Assembly (NCBI RefSeq): GCF_020179755.1
Contig: NZ_JAIUCY010000008.1
Span: 1 to 64,000 of the forward strand
Length of the DNA stretch: 64,000 nucleotides
Source of the DNA: Herbaspirillum sp. alder98
GTDB lineage: Bacteria; Pseudomonadota; Gammaproteobacteria; Burkholderiales; Burkholderiaceae_D
Direction: 5' to 3'
The position numbers and the translations under genes are program-made. Within the stretch, counting starts at the first letter, position 1, and the number at the start of each line of letters is the position of its first letter. Below, piece after piece: positions 46,308-53,975 of this stretch. A model generated the notes under the pieces. It did not search any database. It was given only the letters and a program-made list of their open reading frames with translations, and was not told the origin of the DNA.

Positions 46308-47048
46308 ATGAGCAAGCGTATCGCATATGTGACCGGAGGTATGGGCGGCATCGGTTCCGCCATCTGCACCCGTCTGTGCAAGGACGGCTATACGGTCGTG
46401 GCTGGCTGCGGCCCCAATTCGTCGCGCAAGGATAAATGGCTGGCGGCCATGCGCGAACAGGGCTATGACATCCATGCATCCGAAGGCAACGTCTCGGACT
46501 GGGAATCGACCCGTGCCGCCTTCGAGAAGGTGCGCAACGAAATCGGCGAGGTCGATGTGCTGGTCAATAACGCGGGCATCACCCGCGACGGCCAGTTCCG
46601 CAAGATGTCCAAGGGCGATTGGGACGCGGTCATCGACACCAACCTCAATTCGCTGTTCAACGTGACCAAGCAGGTCATCGAGGGCATGATCGAGCGCGGC
46701 TTCGGACGCATCATCAACATCTCGTCGGTGAACGGCCAGAAGGGCCAGTTCGGCCAGACCAACTACTCTACGGCCAAGGCCGGCATCCATGGCTTCACGA
46801 TGGCGCTGGCGCAGGAAGTCGCGACCAAGGGCGTGACCGTCAACACCGTCTCGCCCGGTTACGTCGGGACCGACATGGTGCGCGCGATCCGTCCCGAAGT
46901 GCTCGAGAAGATCGTCGCCGGCATTCCGGTCAAGCGCCTGGCCGAACCCGAGGAGATCGCCTCCATCGTGGCCTGGATCGCTTCGTCCGAAGGCGGCTAC
47001 GCGACCGGATCGGACTTCTCGCTCAACGGCGGCCTGTACATGGGTTGA
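46308..47048 (+). CDS. phaB: Acetoacetyl-CoA reductase
   Basis: 246 residues, short-chain dehydrogenase. NADPH motif TGGMGGIGSAIC (9-20), catalytic Ser in ISSVNGQKGQFGQ and YSTAK with Tyr and Lys; the whole sequence follows Cupriavidus PhaB. It makes (R)-3-hydroxybutyryl-CoA for PhaC. An ideal AGGAGG ribosome site (46295-46300) lies 7 nt before the ATG, and the 145-bp gap from phaC could hold its own promoter. Confidence 0.96.
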   Translation: MSKRIAYVTGGMGGIGSAICTRLCKDGYTVVAGCGPNSSRKDKWLAAMREQGYDIHASEGNVSDWESTRAAFEKVRNEIGEVDVLVNNAGITRDGQFRKMSKGDWDAVIDTNLNSLFNVTKQVIEGMIERGFGRIINISSVNGQKGQFGQTNYSTAKAGIHGFTMALAQEVATKGVTVNTVSPGYVGTDMVRAIRPEVLEKIVAGIPVKRLAEPEEIASIVAWIASSEGGYATGSDFSLNGGLYMG

Positions 47049-47099
47049 GTTTCATCGCTGCAGCCGGCCGCGCCGGTTGCAGCATTGCGCCCGCTAGGG

Positions 47100-47239
47100 A
47101 CATTAAATCTGCGAGATGCGTTGCCCCCGGCAAGCGTCGCCTGCCGTTGTTGCAGCTCCTTGCCGTAGCACCACTACGGCGCGTCGCTACGCCTAGCCAG
47201 ACAACGCTTGCCGACCTCTCGCACTCGCAGATTTAATGT
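47100..47239. repeat. 140-bp palindromic intergenic element
   Basis: Perfect 16-bp terminal inverted repeats ACATTAAATCTGCGAG (47100-47115) / CTCGCAGATTTAATGT (47224-47239). Inside them imperfect arms continue (CGGCAAGCGT on the left, ACGCTTGCCG on the right), and the centre has its own hairpin GCCGTAG / CTACGGC near 47162-47180. The overall shape is a long imperfect stem-loop, like a MITE or a REP/BIME element. No coding frame is seen. It lies between phaB and phaR. Confidence 0.7.
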
Positions 47240-47256
47240 GGACAGGCCCTGGTACC

Positions 47257-47326
47257 TTGCGTAGCAATATTGGCTTACCCATTGCTGCTCGTTCCCCCTA
47301 TAATGAACATGCATGTTGCTACGCAA
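47257..47326 (+). promoter_or_regulatory. phaR promoter flanked by 11-bp inverted repeats
   Basis: TTGCGTAGCAA (47257-47267) and TTGCTACGCAA (47316-47326) are exact reverse complements and flank a perfect -10 TATAAT (47299-47304); a poor -35 TTACCC lies 18 bp upstream of it. The start point would be near 47311, so the right arm covers the first transcribed bases. This is the layout expected for an autorepressor such as PhaR; binding is inferred. Confidence 0.55.
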
Positions 47327-47478
47327 AAGTGGCAGCACTGCAAAGTCACGTAACGAAGTAATAGAGAGGGCAGACAAGAATGCCCCACACGCCTGCGGGT
47401 TGGGAATGCACTGAAGCGGCCCGCATTCGCTGCAAACAATAGCCGGCACCCGGCTAAAAGAGAGAGACTGGACTTCAG

Positions 47479-48033
47479 ATGACCAAAGCAAAAAATTCGG
47501 CCGATCGACTGATCAAGAAGTATCCCAACCGCCGTCTTTACGATACCCAGACCAGTTCCTACATCACCTTGACCGACGTCAAGCAGCTAGTGCTGGACAA
47601 TGAAGAATTCACCGTCGTCGACGCCAAGAATGGCGACGAACTGACCCGCAGCATCCTGTTGCAGATCATCCTCGAAGAAGAATCGCACGGCGCGCCCATG
47701 TTCTCCAGCGCGGCGCTGTCGCAGATCATTCGTTATTACGGTCATGCGATGCAGGGCATGATGGGCTCTTACCTCGAGAAGAACATCCAGACCTTCATCG
47801 ACATCCAGAACAAGCTGGCCGAGAACTCCAAGGGCCTGTACGAGGGCAAGCCGTTCAGCCCCGAGATGTGGAGCCAGTTCATGAACGTGCAGGGCCCGAT
47901 GATGCAGGGCATGATGAGCAACTACATCGAGCAGAGCAAGAACCTGTTCGTCCAGATGCAGGAACAGATGCAAAGCCAGACCAAGAACATGTTCGGTACC
48001 TTCCCGTTCGGCAATCCGCCAGACCAGAAGTAA
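47479..48033 (+). CDS. phaR: Polyhydroxyalkanoate synthesis repressor PhaR
   Basis: 184 residues. N-terminal PHB/PHA accumulation regulator DNA-binding domain (LIKKYPNRRLYDTQTSSYITLTDVKQLVLDNEEFTVVDAKNGDELTRSILLQII) and a C-terminal Met/Gln-rich amphipathic part (MQGMMSNYIEQSKNLFVQMQEQMQSQTKNMF) that contacts granules. In related species it represses phasin and its own gene and is released by binding PHA. It is 430 bp after phaB and has its own promoter and terminator. Confidence 0.95.
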   Translation: MTKAKNSADRLIKKYPNRRLYDTQTSSYITLTDVKQLVLDNEEFTVVDAKNGDELTRSILLQIILEEESHGAPMFSSAALSQIIRYYGHAMQGMMGSYLEKNIQTFIDIQNKLAENSKGLYEGKPFSPEMWSQFMNVQGPMMQGMMSNYIEQSKNLFVQMQEQMQSQTKNMFGTFPFGNPPDQK

Positions 48034-48061
48034 CGTTTCATTGCGCCGCTGGTTTGACCGA

Positions 48062-48095
48062 TGCCGTCCGCGTTGCGGGCGGCATTTTGTTTTTT
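48062..48095 (+). terminator. Terminator of phaR
   Basis: Stem TGCCGTCCGC (48062-48071) / GCGGGCGGCA (48075-48084), a 3-nt loop, then TTTTGTTTTTT. Confidence 0.88.
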
Positions 48096-48141
48096 GCGGC
48101 GCATTGGCCGACCCGGCTGGCACCCATCGGTGCGGACGCGG

Positions 48142-48147
48142 TACAAT
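48142..48147 (+). promoter_or_regulatory. Predicted -10 element of rimO
   Basis: TACAAT lies 62 bp before the rimO ATG and just after the phaR terminator. No clear -35 was found. Confidence 0.35.
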
Positions 48148-48208
48148 ACTGCCCTGATTTTTAAAGCTTTTTTCCGTCTTAGCCAGTTTTTCCAGCCAGC
48201 CTCCTATC

Positions 48209-49585
48209 ATGTCCAACGCATCCTCTCCCGTTTTGCCGTCTAGCCCCAAGGTCGGTTTTGTCTCCCTTGGTTGCCCCAAGGCGCTGGTCGACTCCGAGCA
48301 GATCCTGACCCAGTTGCGGGCAGAAGGCTACGACACGGCCAAGTCGTATGACGGCGCCGACCTGGTGATCGTCAACACCTGCGGCTTCATCGATGCCGCC
48401 GTGCAAGAGTCGCTGGACGCCATCGGCGAGGCGCTGAGCGAAAACGGCAAGGTCATCGTCACCGGCTGCCTGGGCGCCAAGAAGGATGCCGACGGCGACG
48501 ACATCATCCAGAAGATCCACCCCAAGGTGCTGGAAGTGACCGGGCCGCACGCCGTGGGCGAAGTCATGCAGGCGGTGCACCGGCACCTGCCCAAGCCGCA
48601 TGCGCCTTTCATCGACCTGCTGCCGCCGCAGGGCGTCAAGCTCACCCCCAAGCACTTCGCCTACCTGAAGATTTCCGAAGGCTGCAACCATCGCTGCAGC
48701 TTCTGCATCATCCCGTCGATGCGCGGCGACCTGGTGTCGCGGCCGATTGCCGATGTCATGCTGGAAGCGGAAAACCTGTTCAAGGCCGGCGTCAAGGAAT
48801 TGCTGGTGATTTCGCAGGACACCAGCGCCTATGGCGTCGACGTCAAGTTCCGCACCGGGTTCTGGAACGGTAAGCCGATCAAGACCCACATGACGCAGCT
48901 GGTCGGCGCGCTGGGTGAGTTGGCGTCCCAATACGGCGCCTGGGTGCGCCTGCATTACGTCTATCCCTATCCGCACGTCGACCAGATCATGCCGCTGATG
49001 GCCGAAGGCAAGATCCTGCCTTACCTGGATGTGCCGCTGCAGCACGCCCATCCGGATGTGTTGAAGCGCATGAAGCGCCCCGCCAACGGCGAGAAGAACA
49101 TCGAACGCATCCAGGCCTGGCGCGCGCTGTGCCCCGATTTGACGATTCGCTCGACCTTCATTGCCGGCTTTCCGGGCGAAACCGAAGCCGAGTTCGAGTA
49201 CCTGCTGGACTTCCTGAAGGAAGCCGAGATCGATCGCCTGGGCTGCTTCGCCTATTCGCCGGTGGAAGGCGCCACCGCCAACGACATCGCCAATCCGGTG
49301 CCGGAAGAGTTGCGTGAAGAACGTCGTGGTCGGGTCATGCAATTGCAGGAAGAAATCTCCAAGAAGCGCCTGCAAGCCAAGGTCGGCAAGACCTTGCGGG
49401 TGCTGATCGACGAGGTCGATCGCAATGGCGGCGTCGGCCGCAGCTACGCGGATGCGCCCGAGATCGATGGCGTGGTGTACGTAAAGCCACCGTTCGAGCC
49501 GCATCGCAAGCTTGAAGTGGGCCAGTTCGTGGAGGTACGCATCACGGCCGCCGATGCCCACGACCTGTGGGGCGCCGCCGAGTGA
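48209..49585 (+). CDS. rimO: Ribosomal protein S12 methylthiotransferase
   Basis: 458 residues. Radical SAM enzyme that adds a methylthio group to an Asp of ribosomal protein S12. The N-terminal cluster cysteines C22 (LGCPK), C58 (NTCGF) and C87 (TGCLG) and the radical-SAM triad C159, C163, C166 (CNHRCSFC) are all present; a TRAM domain ends the protein. It shares a GTGA overlap with the next small gene. Confidence 0.95.
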   Translation: MSNASSPVLPSSPKVGFVSLGCPKALVDSEQILTQLRAEGYDTAKSYDGADLVIVNTCGFIDAAVQESLDAIGEALSENGKVIVTGCLGAKKDADGDDIIQKIHPKVLEVTGPHAVGEVMQAVHRHLPKPHAPFIDLLPPQGVKLTPKHFAYLKISEGCNHRCSFCIIPSMRGDLVSRPIADVMLEAENLFKAGVKELLVISQDTSAYGVDVKFRTGFWNGKPIKTHMTQLVGALGELASQYGAWVRLHYVYPYPHVDQIMPLMAEGKILPYLDVPLQHAHPDVLKRMKRPANGEKNIERIQAWRALCPDLTIRSTFIAGFPGETEAEFEYLLDFLKEAEIDRLGCFAYSPVEGATANDIANPVPEELREERRGRVMQLQEEISKKRLQAKVGKTLRVLIDEVDRNGGVGRSYADAPEIDGVVYVKPPFEPHRKLEVGQFVEVRITAADAHDLWGAAE

Positions 49586-50013
49586 GCCGCGCCACGCTGG
49601 TTGCACTAACGCTGGCGCTGGCGGCGGCGATGCCGTTGAGCGCGCGGGCGCAGGTGGCGGCAGACAGGAATGCAGCGGACACTGCCGCCAGTGCGGCAAC
49701 TTCGCTGCGGCAAAGCCTGATGGAGCATGTGCTGGTGATGCGGGGTGAACTCGACGGCCAGCGCATCCAGCTCACGCTCGAGCCCAAGAAAAACGAAGAC
49801 GGCCTCAAGGGTCGTTATTTCGTCTTTGGCGAGTCCACCGAAATCCTGCTGGCCGGTGAGGTCGACGGCGATGACCTGGTGATGGAAGAATCCCGCAATG
49901 GCCGTGATGTGTCGGGCCAGTGGGAAGGCCACCGCCAGGGTGCCGTCATCGTCGGCACCTGGTCCAATGCGGATGGCTCGGTGACCCGGCCTTTCTCGCT
50001 GCAACTGCCCTGA
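49582..50013 (+). CDS. Hypothetical secreted protein translationally coupled to rimO
   Basis: 143 residues from a GTG start that overlaps the rimO stop by 4 bases (GTGA). A signal peptide is clear (residues 1-24, ending SARAQ). The mature part is small and probably beta-rich ([32 protein letters not shown]...[20 protein letters not shown]), like periplasmic lipocalin- or avidin-type folds, but I do not recognise a family. Function unknown. Confidence 0.65.
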   Translation: MSRATLVALTLALAAAMPLSARAQVAADRNAADTAASAATSLRQSLMEHVLVMRGELDGQRIQLTLEPKKNEDGLKGRYFVFGESTEILLAGEVDGDDLVMEESRNGRDVSGQWEGHRQGAVIVGTWSNADGSVTRPFSLQLP

Positions 50014-50068
50014 GCGACCGGCGCTGCGTGGCCGGTCTTGTCTAGTCTTTCGTCATTCGAGGTATTCC

Positions 50069-51247
50069 GTGTCCGCACCAGAAAATACGCCGCAGACTTC
50101 GCTGGTCCATAGCGCCTATCGCGCCCCTGATGGGTTCGAGGCCTTTCCGGTGGGGATTCATCATGCCTCGACCGTGGTGTTTCCCGATGTCGCGACGATG
50201 CGTTCCCGCGACTGGCGCGAAAAACTCGGCTACACCTACGGCCTGCATGGCACCCCGACCAGCTTCGTGCTGGAGGCGCGTTTGGCCGAGATCGAGGGCG
50301 GCAACTATTGCCGCGTCACGCCCAGCGGCCTGGCCGCCATCGTGATGATCAATTTCGCGCTGCTCAAGTCGGGTGATGACGTGCTGCTGCCGGATAACGT
50401 CTACGGCCCCAGCAAGGACCTCAGTCGCTGGCTGCAGCGCGACTTCAATATCAACGCGCGTTTCTACGATCCGATGATCGGCGCCGGCATTGCCGAGCTG
50501 ATCACCCCCGATACCCGCCTGATCTGGACCGAGGCGCCCGGTTCGGTGAGCATGGAAGTGCCGGACATCCCGGCCATCTGTGCGGCAGCCCACGCGCGCG
50601 GCGTGCGGGTAGCGATCGACAATACCTGGGCCGCCGGGCTGGCCTTCAAGGCCTTCGATCACGGTGTCGACATCGTCATGCAGGCGCTGACCAAGTACCA
50701 GTCCGGCGGCTCGGACGTCTTGATGGGCGCGGTCATCGTGCGCGACAAGGCTCTCAACGAGCAACTCGAACTGGCCCACGCGCGCCTCGGTTTTGGCGTC
50801 GGCATGGATGATGTGTACCTGGTGCTGCGCAGCCTGTCATCGATGCGTCTGCGTTTCGATGCCCACGATGCGGCCGCGCGCGAAGTTGCGCAATGGCTCA
50901 AGGCGCGTCCGGAGATTGCCAGCGTGCTGCATCCGGCATTCGAGGATTGCCCCGGGCACGCGTTCTGGAAGCGCGACTTCACTGGCGCAGGGGGCTTGTT
51001 CTCGGTCATCTTCCAGCCGCATTTCGACGAACGCCAGACCGACCGTTTCGTCGACAGCCTGCGGCTGTTCAAGATCGGCTACAGCTGGGGTGGGGCGCAC
51101 AGCCTGTGCGTGCCTTACCGGATGGCCGGCATGCGCGACGGCTGGCAGCGTCAGGGGCAACTGGTGCGTTTCAATATCGGCCTCGAATCGCCCCAGGACC
51201 TGATACGCGATATCGAAGCCGCATTGATGGCCATGCAGGCGGACTAG
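50069..51247 (+). CDS. metC: Cystathionine beta-lyase
   Basis: 392 residues, Cys/Met-metabolism PLP enzyme. PLP Lys K209 in QALTKYQSGGSDVLMG, with YGLHGTPTSFVLEARLAEIEGG and IDNTWAAGLAFKAFDHG; the Trp and Ala after DNT are MetC-like rather than cystathionine gamma-synthase-like. It converts cystathionine to homocysteine, pyruvate and ammonia. The start is GTG at 50069 with GAGG a few bases upstream. Monocistronic, followed by a terminator. Confidence 0.88.
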   Translation: MSAPENTPQTSLVHSAYRAPDGFEAFPVGIHHASTVVFPDVATMRSRDWREKLGYTYGLHGTPTSFVLEARLAEIEGGNYCRVTPSGLAAIVMINFALLKSGDDVLLPDNVYGPSKDLSRWLQRDFNINARFYDPMIGAGIAELITPDTRLIWTEAPGSVSMEVPDIPAICAAAHARGVRVAIDNTWAAGLAFKAFDHGVDIVMQALTKYQSGGSDVLMGAVIVRDKALNEQLELAHARLGFGVGMDDVYLVLRSLSSMRLRFDAHDAAAREVAQWLKARPEIASVLHPAFEDCPGHAFWKRDFTGAGGLFSVIFQPHFDERQTDRFVDSLRLFKIGYSWGGAHSLCVPYRMAGMRDGWQRQGQLVRFNIGLESPQDLIRDIEAALMAMQAD

Positions 51248-51283
51248 TCGACGTCCCATTTGATTTCACAAAATGGTTGAATT

Positions 51284-51304
51284 GGCCGAATTTTCGGCCT
51301 TTTT
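51284..51304 (+). terminator. Terminator of metC
   Basis: Stem GGCCGA (51284-51289) / TCGGCC (51294-51299) with a 4-nt loop and TTTTT. It is short but well placed, 36 bp after the stop. Confidence 0.75.
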
Positions 51305-51357
51305 CGAGCTTTGGAATTCGCACGGGCGTTCTACAATTTGCCTTGTGTCCACCTCGG

Positions 51358-51436
51358 CTGTAGATGTTGCGCAAACGGCGTAAGGCTTTGTAAATCGACG
51401 CAAGTTTTTGCGCAAAGCTGATCCGAAAATCTACAG
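51358..51436. promoter_or_regulatory. Structured region with two TTGCGCAA palindromes upstream of flhD
   Basis: Outer inverted repeat CTGTAGAT (51358-51365) / ATCTACAG (51429-51436). Inside are two identical 8-bp palindromes TTGCGCAA at 51367-51374 and 51408-51415, centres 41 bp apart, about four helical turns. This looks like a paired operator for a dimeric regulator that bends or loops DNA; which regulator is unknown. TTGACA follows at 51452-51457, but its -10 is poor. Confidence 0.45.
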
Positions 51437-51642
51437 TGCTGGCAGCGTGAGTTGACACAAAGCGAACTTTAGTTGATGAGCTAGTCGTTCCCTAGCAACA
51501 TGCGTTGGTTCCCGGCGTGGAATTTACACATTGTTTTATTGGTGTTTAGGCAAGTTTTTTTGCTCGTTTCGTGGTGGAAATTTTTTTTGTCACGAAGTTG
51601 AAATCAAGCTCGAAAGTCTTTCGCTGCCTGTCTCATCTAATT

Positions 51643-51667
51643 TTTATGTTGTTTTTTTCAACATAAA
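51643..51667. repeat. A/T-rich hairpin upstream of flhD
   Basis: TTTATGTTG (51643-51651) / CAACATAAA (51659-51667), perfect 9-bp arms with a T7 loop. It could act as a protein site or a DNA structure in the AT-rich flhDC leader, a region that is generally H-NS-like in composition. Role unknown. Confidence 0.4.
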
Positions 51668-51676
51668 CATCGGTTT

Positions 51677-51705
51677 TTGTAAGACAAACTCTTACAAGGT
51701 ATATC
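51677..51705 (+). promoter_or_regulatory. Candidate flhDC promoter overlapped by a palindrome
   Basis: TTGTAA (51677-51682), 17 bp, TATATC (51700-51705) is a fair sigma-70 promoter, start near 51712, giving a leader of about 120 nt. The -35 and spacer are covered by a perfect inverted repeat TTGTAAGA (51677-51684) / TCTTACAA (51690-51697), which a repressor could use to block the promoter. Confidence 0.5.
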
Positions 51706-51831
51706 GGCGTCTACCTGACGAAAAATACCGACCAAGTCTAATTTCCCGCCTTCCTTGCCCCCCTCAGAATTGGCTTGCAGTCAAGTAAATGTAACCGACT
51801 GTAAGCAGCTTTCCTTTGAAGTGGGGTCCAA

Positions 51832-52149
51832 ATGAATACCAACGACATGATGGCGGAAATTCGTGACGCCAATCTCAGTTATCTGATGCTGGCGCAGCAG
51901 ATGATTCGATCGGACAAGCCGACGGCAATCTTCCGGCTTGGCATCAGCGCTGAAATCGCTGACTTGATCGAGGGACTGAGCAATGTCCAGATCATGAAAC
52001 TGGCGGGGACCAACATGATGCTGACGCGCTTTCGTTTCGACGACGGCGCCATTCTCGGCATGCTGACCAACTACAACAAAGATAAAAGCCTGGCGCAGTC
52101 GCATGCGGCCATTCTGATGGCTTGCCAGCCTGGCGAACAGATTTCGTAA
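51832..52149 (+). CDS. flhD: Flagellar master regulator subunit FlhD
   Basis: 105 residues. Whole-length match to FlhD: LSYLMLAQQMIRSDKPTAIFRLGISAEIADLIEGLS and MLTRFRFDDGAILGML. With FlhC it forms the FlhD4C2 activator of class II flagellar genes. The gene has a very long upstream region (585 bp from metC) with low GC content, as in other bacteria where flhDC receives many signals. flhC follows 160 bp later. Confidence 0.96.
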   Translation: MNTNDMMAEIRDANLSYLMLAQQMIRSDKPTAIFRLGISAEIADLIEGLSNVQIMKLAGTNMMLTRFRFDDGAILGMLTNYNKDKSLAQSHAAILMACQPGEQIS

Positions 52150-52309
52150 AACCACAAGACAAGAAGCGCGGTCGTCGGTGCGGGGCACCGGTGGCAAAGC
52201 GCAGGCAGGGGTGACGTTGGGCCAAGCATGTCTTGGAAGTTGATCATCGGTCTCGCATACAGGTGGATTGCGAGATCAAATCAGTACGAAATTATCGGGG
52301 GGTAGTCGC

Positions 52310-52909
52310 ATGGCTAAGAAGAGCGTTGTCACAGAGGCGCAGGAAATTCAGTTGGCCATAGAGCTGATCAACCTGGGGGCCCGCCTCCAGTTGCTGGAAT
52401 CCGAAACTTCACTGTCGCGCGAGCGCCTGCTGAAGCTTTACAAGGAACTCAAGGGTGTTTCGCCCCCAAAGGGCATGCTGCCATTCTCGACCGACTGGTT
52501 CATCACCTGGCAGCCCAATATTCATTCTTCGCTGTTCATCAACGTGCACAAGTACCTGCTCGGTCACGCCCGCATCTCGGGCATCGAGGCAGTGATGAAG
52601 GCCTACAAGCTCTATCTTGAGCAAGTCGGCCAGACCGACTCGGGCGAGCCGGTCCTGTCGCTGACCCGGGCCTGGACCCTGGTGCGCTTCTTCGAGAGCA
52701 AGATGCTCACGACCACGCCATGCTGCAAGTGCAACGGACACTTCGTGGTGCATCGTCTCGACTTGCACCAGGATTACCTGTGCGGCTTGTGCCATATGCC
52801 TTCGCGTGCCGGCAAGACCAAGAAGGCCAAGGACGCCATCGGCGTGCCGCTGGCCGAACCGGTGCGCCTGCCGGTGGCCGCTGCGCTGCCGCAGGTAGCG
52901 TTGGCTTGA
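52310..52909 (+). CDS. flhC: Flagellar master regulator subunit FlhC
   Basis: 199 residues. It is the DNA-contacting partner of FlhD; the zinc-binding Cys residues are visible in CCKCNGHFVVH and YLCGLC. A GGGGGG tract 8-13 nt before the ATG acts as a ribosome site. The frame opens 14 codons earlier, but MAKKSVVTEAQEIQLAIELI is the FlhC start. Cotranscription with flhD is likely. Confidence 0.95.
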   Translation: MAKKSVVTEAQEIQLAIELINLGARLQLLESETSLSRERLLKLYKELKGVSPPKGMLPFSTDWFITWQPNIHSSLFINVHKYLLGHARISGIEAVMKAYKLYLEQVGQTDSGEPVLSLTRAWTLVRFFESKMLTTTPCCKCNGHFVVHRLDLHQDYLCGLCHMPSRAGKTKKAKDAIGVPLAEPVRLPVAAALPQVALA

Positions 52910-52937
52910 GGACTGGCTTGAGACTTGCGATCGGGTC

Positions 52938-53789
52938 TTGCATGGCAGTCAGTGGCATCGGCGGGGCGCTTGGTTCCCGCATGAGGCGCCCGGCATAGTG
53001 GCGCTGCTTCCGAATCAGGGTGAGGGGCGCCGGCCGGTGTGGCGGGCGCCCGCTGTCCAGGCGTTGCTGCTGTTCGTGCTGGCGCTGGTGGGCGCCAACG
53101 CGATCGATATCCTGGCGCAGCGTGCCGGACTCGCCGCTTTCTCCCCGCTCCAGACAGCATTGCTGCACGGCGTCCTGGCCGCGCTGCTGGCGCGCCTGCG
53201 CCGCATGGCGGTATGGTGGTGGTTCATCCTGCTGGTGTTTCCCGTGGCCGCACTCGGCGTGGCCCGCCTGCATCTTCCTTCCTGGCTGTTCCTGGCCGTC
53301 TTCCTGTTCATGCTGGTGTTGTTCTGGTCGACCTTTCGCAGCCAGGTGCCGTTCTATCCGTCCGGGCTGCCAGCCTGGAATGCGGTGGCGCAGTGCCTGC
53401 CGGCCGACCGGCCGATCCGCTTCATGGATATCGGCAGCGGCCTCGGCGGCGCCGTGCTCGAGTTGTCGCGGCGTCGCCCCGACAGTGACTTCACCGGCAT
53501 CGAGATCGCGCCGTTGCCCTGGGCGGTCAGCCGCGTGCGGGCCGCATGGGCGGCAAACCGCTGCCGCTTTGTGCGTGGCGACTACCTGCGCCTCGACTTC
53601 GCCGACTATGACGTGATCTTTGCCTACCTGTCGCCGGCGGCGATGCTGGCCTTGTGGCAAAAGGCCTCGGCCGAGATGCGTCCGGGCTCGCTGCTACTGA
53701 GCTACGAATTCCATATCCCCGGCACCGAGCCCGATATCGTGATGCAGCCCGAGGAGGGCGGTCGGGTGTTGCATGGCTGGCGAATGTGA
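52938..53789 (+). CDS. Membrane-anchored SAM-dependent methyltransferase
   Basis: Up to 283 residues; the true start is uncertain (ATG at 52938, or GTG at 52998 giving VALLPNQGEG). Two to four hydrophobic segments in the first half (VQALLLFVLALVGANAI, WWWFILLVFPVAALGVARL, WLFLAVFLFMLVLFW), then a Rossmann methyltransferase domain with SAM motif FMDIGSGLGGAVLELSRR and acidic FTGIEIAPLP. The substrate is unknown. It lies between flhC and motA, which makes a role in motility possible (for example modification of an envelope or flagellar component), but that is only context. Confidence 0.7.
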   Translation: MHGSQWHRRGAWFPHEAPGIVALLPNQGEGRRPVWRAPAVQALLLFVLALVGANAIDILAQRAGLAAFSPLQTALLHGVLAALLARLRRMAVWWWFILLVFPVAALGVARLHLPSWLFLAVFLFMLVLFWSTFRSQVPFYPSGLPAWNAVAQCLPADRPIRFMDIGSGLGGAVLELSRRRPDSDFTGIEIAPLPWAVSRVRAAWAANRCRFVRGDYLRLDFADYDVIFAYLSPAAMLALWQKASAEMRPGSLLLSYEFHIPGTEPDIVMQPEEGGRVLHGWRM

Positions 53790-53836
53790 GGCATTGCCCC
53801 CATTCGAAAGACTTCGTCTTGGCGAGACGCAACGTA

Positions 53837-53863
53837 TTAAGTTTTATGGTTTCGCGCCGTAAT
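53837..53863 (+). promoter_or_regulatory. Candidate sigma-28 (FliA) promoter of motAB-che
   Basis: TTAA (53837-53840), 15 bp, GCCGTAAT (53856-53863); the flagellar sigma consensus is TAAA-N15-GCCGATAA. Spacing is exact; the -10 half matches in GCCG plus a shifted A/T part. It lies 113 bp before motA. Confidence 0.45.
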
Positions 53864-53888
53864 TGAAAAGGAAGGACGTTTTTCGGAT

Positions 53889-53921
53889 ATGTATTCCCCC
53901 ATTTGCTTGAATGGAATACAT
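53889..53921. promoter_or_regulatory. Palindrome upstream of motA (possible FlhDC or other operator)
   Basis: Perfect 9-bp inverted repeat ATGTATTCC (53889-53897) / GGAATACAT (53913-53921) with a 15-bp spacer, 55 bp before the motA start. FlhDC boxes are inverted repeats separated by 10-12 bp, with AATA-like cores, so the fit is suggestive rather than exact. Confidence 0.45.
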
Positions 53922-53975
53922 GTAATCTGACATTCGTGAAGAAACACTCAACGCCATCTGGACGGGAGTAGGCAC

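Noticed and set aside
51248..51831. Small frames in the flhDC upstream region
   Set aside because: The region is AT-rich and full of palindromes; frames there are short and lack ribosome sites, so I treat it as regulatory.
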